From: an uncultured Erysipelotrichaceae bacterium
Lineage (GTDB): Bacteria > Bacillota_I > Bacilli_A > RF39 > UBA660
Assembly: GCA_902766135.1 (NCBI GenBank)
Contig: CACXCK010000041.1
Span: forward strand, 1 to 9,619
Direction of reading: 5' to 3'
Length of the DNA: 9,619 bases
The notes below the pieces were generated by a model. The model made no database searches, was not told where the DNA came from, and saw nothing but the letters and a program-made list of their open reading frames with translations. This document shows, piece after piece, positions 1-6,154 of the stretch; positions within the stretch are counted from its first letter, which is position 1, and each line of letters begins with the position of its first letter. Both the position numbers and the translations under genes were made by a program.

Positions 1-66
1 TTAGGGATTCGAACCCTAGACCCACTGATTAAGAGTCAGTTGCTCTACCAGCTGAGCTAAGGAGAC
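1..66 (-). tRNA. tRNA-Lys (anticodon CTT), 3' end cut by window edge
   Basis: Read on the minus strand, the sequence folds as a tRNA. It has a 7-base 5' acceptor strand (66-60), a GCTC/GAGC D stem, an ACTGA/TCAGT anticodon stem around the loop CTCTTAA, and a TAGGG/CCCTA T stem around TTCGAAT. The middle of the anticodon loop is CTT (33-31), which reads the AAG lysine codon. Only the first base of the 3' acceptor strand is inside the window; the remaining bases and any CCA lie beyond it. In such an AT-rich genome a second tRNA-Lys(TTT) is expected elsewhere. The gene has its own promoter at 76-104 and lies downstream of the lipoprotein gene on the same strand. Confidence 0.95.
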
Positions 67-75
67 AACACATAG

Positions 76-104
76 ATTATAGCATGTAATAAATAGAAAT
101 TCAA
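76..104 (-). promoter_or_regulatory. Promoter of tRNA-Lys
   Basis: The minus strand carries TTGAAT (104-99), a 17-base spacer and a perfect TATAAT (81-76). The predicted start is near base 69, two or three bases before the mature tRNA end. The -35 box begins four bases after the lipoprotein stop codon. I see no terminator hairpin between that stop and the promoter, so read-through from the upstream genes into the tRNA is also possible. Confidence 0.75.
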
Positions 105-107
105 GAA

Positions 108-965
108 TTAATTTACAGCATTTTTTAATTCGCCAATAAAATTGTTCATGATAGTGAAGTAGTTGTCATTATTTTTGCGGCTTGCTTCTGTTAAAGTGTT
201 CATCATGTTAACTATTATTGGGGTTCCACCACTTGATATTATTTCTTGAATGGCATCATTGGTAGTTTCAGTACTTTCAACTAAGATATATTTGTATTTA
301 CCACCGTTAAATTCACCTTTTAATGATGAAAGAGAGGAAGAGCTTATTGGATAATCTTCTAGCGATAAAACGTTGAATCCATAGTTTTCTAAGAATTTGA
401 AGGTATTAGTGCTTGCAACAATAGTTTGTTTACCTTGGGTTTTAGCTTTGGTAGCAATACTTCTTAGGTTTGCATCCATCACGGATAGTTCTTGTTCTAA
501 TTCATGATATTTAATGTCTATTTCTTCATTTATATATTTGGTACCAATTTGATCTTTTAAATTATCTTTAATGTTTGAAGCAAGCATTAGGTAGTTACTT
601 GGGCTTAACCATAATTCTTCTATTCCGTATGTATATTTTAAACCGTATGCGGCGTCGATAACTTTTAGGCGACTATTATTGTTACTGAATGTTTTGGCTA
701 TTTGTCTTTCGTTTGTTGTGCCGTTATATACAAAGACATCTGATGCACTGTATGCATTAATTTGCTTGTCAATTAATTGGTAATCTGATGGATCACTACC
801 ATCTGGATATATTGATGCTATTGTTGCGTGGTCTCCGTAAAGTCTATTTGTTAAGTATTCAATTGGATAAACAGTTGTGTATATGGTTTGATTACCTAGT
901 TTGTTACATCCAAATAAGAATATAATTAGTGAGCATAGAATGCTAAGTTTAATTATTTTTTTCAT
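108..965 (-). CDS. ZnuA-fold lipoprotein lacking the usual metal ligands
   Basis: This is a predicted 285-residue lipoprotein. Residues 1-20 are a short signal peptide ending in the lipobox LFGC, with Cys20 as the lipid anchor. The rest follows the ZnuA/TroA metal-binding protein family: an early TVYPIEYLT segment, YPDGSDPSDY (53-62) where the family has PHDW, SDVFVYNG (75-82), EELWLSPSN (116-124) where the family has DPHxWLSP, and a C-terminal NYFTIMNNFIGEL. The family binds Zn or Mn with histidines and delivers it to an ABC importer. Here those positions read Ser60, Glu117 and Thr186. The only histidines are His46 and His154, neither at a ligand position in my by-eye alignment. No ABC permease or ATPase gene is adjacent. 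I chose the ATG at 965 because AAAGGA lies eight bases before it; an in-frame ATG at 974 overlaps that site. The gene overlaps yidD by 17 bases, suggesting coupled translation. The fold assignment is fairly sure; the ligand is unknown. Confidence 0.82.
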   Translation of the reverse strand: MKKIIKLSILCSLIIFLFGCNKLGNQTIYTTVYPIEYLTNRLYGDHATIASIYPDGSDPSDYQLIDKQINAYSASDVFVYNGTTNERQIAKTFSNNNSRLKVIDAAYGLKYTYGIEELWLSPSNYLMLASNIKDNLKDQIGTKYINEEIDIKYHELEQELSVMDANLRSIATKAKTQGKQTIVASTNTFKFLENYGFNVLSLEDYPISSSSLSSLKGEFNGGKYKYILVESTETTNDAIQEIISSGGTPIIVNMMNTLTEASRKNNDNYFTIMNNFIGELKNAVN

Positions 966-1182
966 AAATCCCATCCTTTATTAGTGGCTGATAGCCATAT
1001 ATTCCGTGAGGGCGACATTTGATTATTCTTTTAATTCCAAGACTAAGTCCTTTTTTTAGACCGTAGTAATCAATTGCCTCAATCATGTATTCGCTGCAAG
1101 TCGGTGTACAACGACAGAAACGATGAGTTGATAACGGAAGCATTTGATATATACGAATTAAAAAAATAATACTTTTTTTCAA
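949..1182 (-). CDS. yidD: Membrane protein insertion efficiency factor YidD
   Basis: This small protein (77 residues from the TTG start) belongs to the YidD family, which sits at the inner face of the membrane and helps insert membrane proteins by the YidC/Sec route. The family core is visible: IFLIRIYQ near the start, a Cys-rich CRCTPTCSEY (23-32), EAIDYYGLKKGL, then IKRIIKCRPHG and the closing GYQPL. The start is ambiguous. GTG (1191), ATG (1188) and TTG (1182) are all in frame. The AGGTGA at 1193-1188 overlaps the first two but sits five bases before the TTG, which also gives the usual MKK-type beginning, so I prefer TTG. If the ATG is used the protein has 79 residues. yidD often sits by rpmH-rnpA-yidC; here it is first in an operon with the lipoprotein gene, whose start it overlaps. 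Confidence 0.92.
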   Translation of the reverse strand: MKKSIIFLIRIYQMLPLSTHRFCRCTPTCSEYMIEAIDYYGLKKGLSLGIKRIIKCRPHGIYGYQPLIKDGIYEKNN

Positions 1183-1199
1183 AGCCATCACCTATTATT

Positions 1200-1228
1200 A
1201 TTATACTAAAAAAAAGTACACTTGTAAA
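1200..1228 (-). promoter_or_regulatory. Promoter of yidD-lipoprotein operon
   Basis: The minus strand reads TTTACA (1228-1223), a 17-base spacer and TATAAT (1205-1200). The predicted start near base 1193 falls on the AGGTGA ribosome binding site, so the leader would be only about 11 bases before the TTG start. The -35 box uses the same base pairs as the -35 box of the opposite rnc promoter. Confidence 0.7.
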
Positions 1229-1251
1229 ACATCTTTTTTATGTAGTATAAT
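1222..1251 (+). promoter_or_regulatory. Promoter of rnc-smc
   Basis: The plus strand has TTGTAA (1222-1227), an 18-base spacer and a perfect TATAAT (1246-1251). The predicted start is near base 1258, directly before the GGAG ribosome binding site at 1259-1262, so the leader is about 14 bases. The -35 box overlaps that of the divergent yidD promoter. Confidence 0.7.
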
Positions 1252-1271
1252 ATACATTGGAGAGTGATAAC

Positions 1272-1928
1272 ATGGAGTGGGAAAGTTTTTTTCAAAATTA
1301 TGGTATTACAATACATAATAAAAAACAAATGCAAGATGCTTTTACACATGCATCTTATGCTAATGAACAACATACTGGTAATTATGAACGGTTGGAATTC
1401 TTAGGCGATGCAGTTCTTGAACTTATTACAAGTGAATATTTTTATTTAAACACAGATTTACCTGAAGGTGATATGAGCAAAACGAGAGCAAGTTTTGTTT
1501 GTGAAAATGCTCTAGCAACTTATGCTAAAAAAATTGGCTTAAATAAATATATTCGTGTTGGAGAAGGACAAAAAAATAATGTTAACGATACAATAATTGC
1601 TGATGTCTTTGAAAGTGTTTTAGGGGCAATTTATCTTGATTGTGGTTTTTTAGTAGCGAAAAACTATATTGATGAGATTGTTCTTCCTTATGTGTTAAGT
1701 GGAGCGCATTTTTTGGGTGATTATAAATCTACTTTACAGGAAATGGTACAAACTGATAAACAAAGTTTAGAGTATCAACTTATTAGTGAAGAGGGACCAG
1801 CTCATGATAGGACTTTTAAAGTACAGGTCGTTATTGATGGTATCATATATGGCTCTGGTGTTGGGAAAAGTAAAAAAGAAGCTGAACAAAACGCTGCGCA
1901 TGATGCGATAGAGAAAAGGGCTCATTAA
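1272..1928 (+). CDS. rnc: Ribonuclease III
   Basis: RNase III cuts double-stranded RNA, including rRNA precursors, and acts as a homodimer. The protein has 218 residues, a normal family length. The nuclease domain (about 1-145) holds the signature ERLEFLGDAVLEL (39-51) with Glu42 and Asp46, and the second acidic pair Asp111 and Glu114 in ADVFESVLGAIYLD, so all four metal-binding residues are present. A double-stranded RNA-binding domain follows (about 152-217), ending in GKSKKEAEQNAAHDAIE. I chose the ATG at 1272, with GGAG nine bases upstream; an in-frame TTG at 1257 lies before that site and about at the predicted transcript start. The stop codon is one base from the smc start. The rnc-smc order matches Bacillus, where ftsY usually follows. 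Confidence 0.97.
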   Translation: MEWESFFQNYGITIHNKKQMQDAFTHASYANEQHTGNYERLEFLGDAVLELITSEYFYLNTDLPEGDMSKTRASFVCENALATYAKKIGLNKYIRVGEGQKNNVNDTIIADVFESVLGAIYLDCGFLVAKNYIDEIVLPYVLSGAHFLGDYKSTLQEMVQTDKQSLEYQLISEEGPAHDRTFKVQVVIDGIIYGSGVGKSKKEAEQNAAHDAIEKRAH

Positions 1929-1929
1929 G

Positions 1930-4875
1930 ATGAAGTTAAAAAGAATAAAAGCTTATGGGTTTAAATCTTTTGCAGATAAACTTGATATAGAAGTTAAAAG
2001 TAATATTACTGCAATTGTAGGACCTAATGGATCTGGAAAAAGTAATATAGTAGATGCTATTCGTTGGGTGTTAGGAGAACAATCAGTTAAGAGTTTACGC
2101 GGCTCATCGGCAATGAGTGATGTTATTTTTTCTGGGAGTGAAACAAGAGGGCCTAGTAAGAGGGCAGAAGTATCATTAACTTTTGATAATTCTGAACATT
2201 TTTTGAATACTGATTTAAACGAAGTGGAAATTAAAAGAATTTTATATGCTACTGGTGAAAATGAATACTTTTTAAATAATGTGCAAGTAAGACTAAAAGA
2301 TATTACTAATATTTTACTTGATAGTGGGATTGGTAATGATTCATTTAATATTATTGGTCAAGGTAGTATTGATTCAATTATTAATGCTAAACCACAGGAA
2401 AGAAGAGTTTTAATTGAGGGTGCTGCGCAAGTATTAAAGTATAAGAATCGAAAGCTTGAAAGTTTAAAAAAGCTAGAAAAAACAAAAGATAATATTTTTA
2501 AAGTCGATTTAGTTATTAATGAATTAAAAAGTAATGTGGAACCCCTTAAGGAACAAAGTATTAAAGCTCAGGAATATTTACATATTAAAGAGGAACTTAG
2601 AGATTTAGAAATTGCATTAACAACATATGATATTGGGCTTATGAGCAAGGAGTATGAAGAGGCATCTTTAAAGGTTAAAGAATTAAATGAGCAAAAGGAG
2701 AGCTTAGAATTTAATCGTGATAATGAGGTTAACGAAACGGAAAAATTACAACTTGATTTATTGAAGCTTGATGAAAAAATTAATGATTATAATAATCAGC
2801 TTGTTTCTTTAAATGAAACCCAGGCAAAGCTTGCTAGTGAGAGAACTCTTCTTATGGAAAGACAAAATTATGAAGTTGATAAAAAGCGAATGGATGAGTC
2901 TTTTCTTAAACTTAAGGAAGAATTGCTTAGATTAGAAAAGGAAGAAAGCATTACAAATAGTGCTTTGGATAGTTTAAATGAAGAAAAAAAGAAGCTAGTT
3001 TGTGAGAGTGCTAAATTAAGCGAAGATGAAAGTTTAATAAATATTAGAATGATGAAAACTAATAGTGAATTAAGAAGTTTAAAAGAAGAACAGTTATCTT
3101 TGCAAAATAGTATTAAAATACTTTTAAATAATATTGAGCAAAATGTTGGTATGCCATCTTCTGTTAAAAATGTTTTAAATAATACAAGATTAAAAGGCAT
3201 TCATAAGACAATTGGCCAGTTAATTAAAATGGATGAAAAGTATGAGCTTGGTATTGATGTTGCGCTTGGTGCAAGTGCTAATTTCGTTGTTGTTGATAAT
3301 GCTAATGTTGCTTCAGAGGCAATTAAGTATTTAAAACAAAATGAACTTGGTAGGGCAACTTTCTTTCCTTTAAATGTTATAAAGGCTCGTAATATTGATA
3401 GTTTTACAATAAATGTTTTAAAAGATATTAAGGGGTATGAAGGTATTGCTAGTGATTTAATAGAATTTGATGAGAAGTATCGGAATATTATCGAAAATCA
3501 ATTAGGCCAAGTAATTGTGGCTACAAATATTGATGCAATGCAGCGTATTGCTAAAGAAATTGATTACAAGTATCGTATTGTTTCTTTAGATGGGGAAATT
3601 GTTCATGCTGGTGGTTCTATTACTGGTGGTAATTATAGAAAACAAGTTAACGAAAGAACTAATAGAGTTGAGTTAGATAAGAAGAAAAGTTTGTTAGTAA
3701 GTAATGAAGAGAAAATAGATATTCTAAGTAAGAAGTATGATGATTTTAATAAGGAATATGAAAGTATTCAGGATAGTATTTTAGAATATAATAAAAAGTT
3801 GATTACCCAAAATGAACTTTTTGCCCAAAAGAAAAGCTATTTGGATAGTCTTAAGAGTAAAATTGCTGATTTAAATAAAGAAATAAAAGGTATTGAAGGA
3901 ATTAGTGAAGGTACTTTTGAAAGACAAGTTATAGCTGTGATGGAAGAATTAAAAACTATAGAGGTAAATAAAGAGTTAGTTAATAAGAAACTTGATTGGT
4001 TAAAAGATAATAAGAGTTCAGTAAGTAATCAAATACATGAGTTAGAAAAGAAAAATAAAGAGAAAAATGCTAGTTATCATAAAATTGAACAAGAGCTTAA
4101 GAATAATGAGATAATAATTAGTAAGTTGGATACGAAAATGGATTATTTGCTAAATGTTTTATCTGAAGATTATCATTTAACATATGATAAAGCTAAGGAA
4201 GAATATATTTTGGATATTGAAAGTGATTTAGCTAGAAGTAAGGTTCATCGTTTGAAGAAAGATCTCGAACGTTTGGGAGATGTTAATGTAGGGAGTATTT
4301 CTGAGTATGAGAGAGTTAGTACTAGATATAATTTCTTAAATGATCAGAGAAATGATTTAGTTCGTTCTAGTGAGGAATTAAATAAGATGATTGATGAAAT
4401 GGATGAAATAATGAAAGAACGTTTAACTAAAGCATTTGCAGATATCGAAAGAGAATTTTCTAAAGTTTTTAAAAAATTATTTAAAGGTGGTAATGGGATA
4501 TTACGTTTGACTGATCCTGATAATATATTAGAAACTGGGATTGATATTGTTGCTGAACCTCCTGGAAAGAAATTAAATAGTATTGCTTTGCTTTCTGGAG
4601 GGGAAAAAACTTTGACTGCAATTGCTTTACTTTTTGCTATTTTAAATGTTTATCCAGTTCCTTTCTGTGTTTTAGATGAAGTTGAGGCAGCTCTTGATGA
4701 AGCTAATGTTGACACTTTCGGAAAATACTTACAAGATGAACAAGAGAAGAGTGAGTTTATTTTAATTACTCATAAAAAGAGAACAATGGAATATGCTGGT
4801 ACTTTATATGGTATTACAATGCAAGAGCAAGGTGTATCAAAGGTAGTTAGTGTTAGACTAGAAGACAAAAAATAA
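1930..4875 (+). CDS. smc: Chromosome segregation protein SMC (short-arm form)
   Basis: SMC is the ATPase of the condensin complex with ScpA and ScpB; it compacts and helps separate sister chromosomes. The 981-residue protein has an N-terminal head with Walker A GPNGSGKS (31-38), an arginine in SLRG (57) and a Q-loop Gln144. A coiled coil runs from about 170 to 400, the hinge is about 408-570 and contains GGSITGG (561-567), and a second coiled coil spans about 575-835. The C-terminal head has the signature LSGGEK (888-893), Walker B with Asp916 and Glu917, and the switch His948. Bacillus SMC is about 1,186 residues. The missing length is split evenly between the two arms, as expected for a paired coiled coil that is simply shorter, rather than a deletion. 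Mycoplasma SMC proteins are, from memory, near this size. AAAAGGG precedes the ATG at normal distance, overlapping the end of rnc. ftsY does not follow. Confidence 0.97.
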   Translation: MKLKRIKAYGFKSFADKLDIEVKSNITAIVGPNGSGKSNIVDAIRWVLGEQSVKSLRGSSAMSDVIFSGSETRGPSKRAEVSLTFDNSEHFLNTDLNEVEIKRILYATGENEYFLNNVQVRLKDITNILLDSGIGNDSFNIIGQGSIDSIINAKPQERRVLIEGAAQVLKYKNRKLESLKKLEKTKDNIFKVDLVINELKSNVEPLKEQSIKAQEYLHIKEELRDLEIALTTYDIGLMSKEYEEASLKVKELNEQKESLEFNRDNEVNETEKLQLDLLKLDEKINDYNNQLVSLNETQAKLASERTLLMERQNYEVDKKRMDESFLKLKEELLRLEKEESITNSALDSLNEEKKKLVCESAKLSEDESLINIRMMKTNSELRSLKEEQLSLQNSIKILLNNIEQNVGMPSSVKNVLNNTRLKGIHKTIGQLIKMDEKYELGIDVALGASANFVVVDNANVASEAIKYLKQNELGRATFFPLNVIKARNIDSFTINVLKDIKGYEGIASDLIEFDEKYRNIIENQLGQVIVATNIDAMQRIAKEIDYKYRIVSLDGEIVHAGGSITGGNYRKQVNERTNRVELDKKKSLLVSNEEKIDILSKKYDDFNKEYESIQDSILEYNKKLITQNELFAQKKSYLDSLKSKIADLNKEIKGIEGISEGTFERQVIAVMEELKTIEVNKELVNKKLDWLKDNKSSVSNQIHELEKKNKEKNASYHKIEQELKNNEIIISKLDTKMDYLLNVLSEDYHLTYDKAKEEYILDIESDLARSKVHRLKKDLERLGDVNVGSISEYERVSTRYNFLNDQRNDLVRSSEELNKMIDEMDEIMKERLTKAFADIEREFSKVFKKLFKGGNGILRLTDPDNILETGIDIVAEPPGKKLNSIALLSGGEKTLTAIALLFAILNVYPVPFCVLDEVEAALDEANVDTFGKYLQDEQEKSEFILITHKKRTMEYAGTLYGITMQEQGVSKVVSVRLEDKK

Positions 4876-4904
4876 AAATGAGAGATTATATTTCTCTCAT
4901 TTTT
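4874..4904. terminator. Bidirectional terminator between smc and def
   Basis: A hairpin pairs 4874-4885 with 4893-4904 around a 7-base loop. Its core is AATGAGAGA with TCTCTCATT, extended by A-T pairs. T runs follow on the plus strand (4901-4905) and, after the stem, on the minus strand. It begins at the smc stop codon. The def stop codon lies in the loop and the last def codons (Met-Arg-Glu-Ile) are in the stem, so one element serves both converging genes. Confidence 0.85.
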
Positions 4905-5437
4905 TCTTGGTTTTTGAATGGATTTTTAGGATCTATGTGGTCTATGAATAATATGCCATTTAAATGATCTATTTCGTGTTGGAAAGCGATAGATATATCT
5001 TCGCGAACTCTTATTTCGTAAGGAGCACCATTTTCGTCATAGGCTTGAACGCGTATTCTTGCATATCTTGGGACTATACCAGTTACTTCACGGTTAATTG
5101 ATAAACATCCTTCACCTTCACCAACATATATTTGTTCTTCGCTATAAGATAGGATTTTAGGATTTATTACTATGTAGTTTTTAAATTCACCTGAGTCTAA
5201 TTCTTCAACAATTACAAATATTCTTTTTAAGACTCCTATTTGGACAGCAGATAAGCCCATACCGGCACGAAGATTATATTTTTCTCTTTCTTTCTCTATC
5301 TGACTCATTGTTAAGTATTTTATCATATCGTTAATCATTTTTTTGTCTTCTTTAGATAATGGAAATGAGACTTCTTTGCTTTTTTTTCTTAATATTTTTT
5401 CTTTTTCGTCTAATATTGTTATGTCAGGTAATTTCAT
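4886..5437 (-). CDS. def: Peptide deformylase
   Basis: Peptide deformylase removes the formyl group from the N-terminal methionine of new proteins, using an Fe(II) or Zn ion in the active site. The protein has 183 residues, the size of the Gram-positive type II enzymes. All three motifs are visible: GMGLSAVQ (59-66), EGCLS (109-113) with the metal ligand Cys111, and QHEIDH (153-158) with ligands His154 and His158 and catalytic Glu155. The insertion before motif 1 (SQIEKEREKYNLRAG) is typical of the type II group. Motif 1 has Val65 where most enzymes have Pro; this is a mild change. I chose the ATG at 5437 because GAGGTG lies about six bases upstream; an in-frame ATG at 5467 has no such site. 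It follows the unknown gene at 5474-5758 by 36 bases and probably shares its transcript. Confidence 0.95.
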   Translation of the reverse strand: MKLPDITILDEKEKILRKKSKEVSFPLSKEDKKMINDMIKYLTMSQIEKEREKYNLRAGMGLSAVQIGVLKRIFVIVEELDSGEFKNYIVINPKILSYSEEQIYVGEGEGCLSINREVTGIVPRYARIRVQAYDENGAPYEIRVREDISIAFQHEIDHLNGILFIDHIDPKNPFKNQEKMREI

Positions 5438-5473
5438 TGTTTCACCTCTTTTTTTTAATATTAACAAATTTTA

Positions 5474-5758
5474 TTATTTTTGTCTACGTAGGGTCATATA
5501 GTTTTTTTTGACATTTCGATTAAGATAATCGATTAGGAATTCTTCATAATCGATAATATTTTGGTATTTTAAGTAAGTATACATGTATTCAATATAACTT
5601 TTAATGAGAGTAGGAAGGTCTATTTTTTTCTCTGTTATTTCTTCTATATTGCTATTTATGTAGTATTCAAGAATATTTAAGTATCCTAATACTTTGCGAC
5701 TATTTACTGATACGACATATTCATATTTACCAAAGTGAAAAGTTTTTTTGTTTTTCAT
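5474..5758 (-). CDS. Unrecognised 94-residue protein upstream of def
   Basis: I do not recognise this gene. It has a good ribosome binding site (AAAAGGGG, eight bases before the ATG), its own promoter and a position 36 bases ahead of def, so it is very likely translated. The N-terminus (FHFGKYEYVVSVNS, 7-20) could form a beta hairpin. The remainder looks helical and is rich in Tyr, Ile, Leu, Asn and Lys, ending in a basic tail (RNVKKN...LRRQK). There is no signal peptide, no membrane segment, and no cysteine or metal-binding motif, so a small cytoplasmic protein is likely. Co-transcription with def is an inference from spacing and from the lack of a terminator between the two genes; it does not by itself say what the protein does. 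Confidence 0.8.
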   Translation of the reverse strand: MKNKKTFHFGKYEYVVSVNSRKVLGYLNILEYYINSNIEEITEKKIDLPTLIKSYIEYMYTYLKYQNIIDYEEFLIDYLNRNVKKNYMTLRRQK

Positions 5759-5787
5759 AAGTGCATCCCCTTTTATAAACGTTTAAT

Positions 5788-5816
5788 ATAGTATCAAATA
5801 CGTGGCAAAAAGTCAA
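5788..5816 (-). promoter_or_regulatory. Promoter of the unknown gene and def
   Basis: The minus strand has TTGACT (5816-5811), a 17-base spacer and TACTAT (5793-5788). The predicted start near base 5781 gives a leader of about 22 bases. The -35 box begins right after the T run of the upstream terminator. Confidence 0.65.
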
Positions 5817-5817
5817 T

Positions 5818-5839
5818 AAAAAAGAGGGTATAATCCCTC
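5818..5839 (-). terminator. Terminator of the YjcZ-like gene
   Basis: Read on the minus strand, GAGGG (5839-5835) pairs with CCCTC (5828-5824) around a 6-base loop, followed by six T residues (5823-5818). It starts one base after the stop codon of the small membrane protein gene. The stem is short but GC-rich for this genome, and it separates this gene from the next promoter. Confidence 0.78.
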
Positions 5840-6025
5840 CTAGTTATTATTGTTATTGAAGTTATATCCTGCACCGATTATGATAACAAGTAGAATGAAT
5901 AGGACTATCCAAATTGCAGCACCAGTGCCATAGCCTTGTGTATAGCCTGCATAACCGGTATTGTAACAAGGCATGCCACCACCATAATTTCCTCCATAAT
6001 AACCATTATTTCCGTAATAATACAT
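5840..6025 (-). CDS. YjcZ-like small Gly/Tyr-rich membrane protein
   Basis: This 61-residue protein has an N-terminal half rich in Gly, Tyr and Asn (YYYGNNGYYGG, residues 2-12, and more Gly-Tyr pairs to about 33). A single membrane segment follows (IWIVLFILLVIIIGAGY, about 38-54), then a tail of five asparagines. This matches the tiny YjcZ/YhfT-type family of Bacillus, often annotated as sporulation proteins, whose members end in a near-identical IVVLFILLIIVG segment. What these proteins do at molecular level is not settled. The ribosome binding site is excellent (AGGAGGT, about six bases before the ATG). The gene stands alone: a terminator follows it and ftsW is divergent. I found no convincing vegetative promoter in front of it, which would fit a special sigma factor but does not prove one. 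Confidence 0.8.
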   Translation of the reverse strand: MYYYGNNGYYGGNYGGGMPCYNTGYAGYTQGYGTGAAIWIVLFILLVIIIGAGYNFNNNNN

Positions 6026-6073
6026 ATTTAACCTCCTAATCTATCTACTATATTTTATTAATTATTTTAATTT

Positions 6074-6137
6074 TTGACATTCATACTACATTCTTTTTTA
6101 AAATTATTCTTAATTTTTATGATATTTATGGTATGAT
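6074..6137 (+). promoter_or_regulatory. Candidate promoters of ftsW
   Basis: Two options are visible in the 129-base gap between divergent genes. One is a consensus TTGACA (6074-6079) with TTTAAA at 17 bases or TAAAAT (6099-6104) at 19 bases. The other is an extended -10, TGGTATGAT (6129-6137), without a clear -35, whose start near 6144 would fall on the AAGGTGA ribosome binding site. I cannot decide between them from sequence. Confidence 0.5.
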
Positions 6138-6154
6138 GTTAGTAAGGTGATAAT

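Noticed and set aside
2868..3200. Open frame of 110 codons on the minus strand inside smc
   Set aside because: It lies wholly within the smc coiled-coil region, has no ribosome binding site and encodes a low-complexity Ser/Leu/Phe-rich product, as expected opposite a Lys/Glu/Asn-rich coiled coil.
1930..4875. Truncation or frameshift of smc because of its short length
   Set aside because: Both head halves, the hinge and all ATPase motifs are present in one frame, and the loss is balanced between the two arms, so this is a natural short form.
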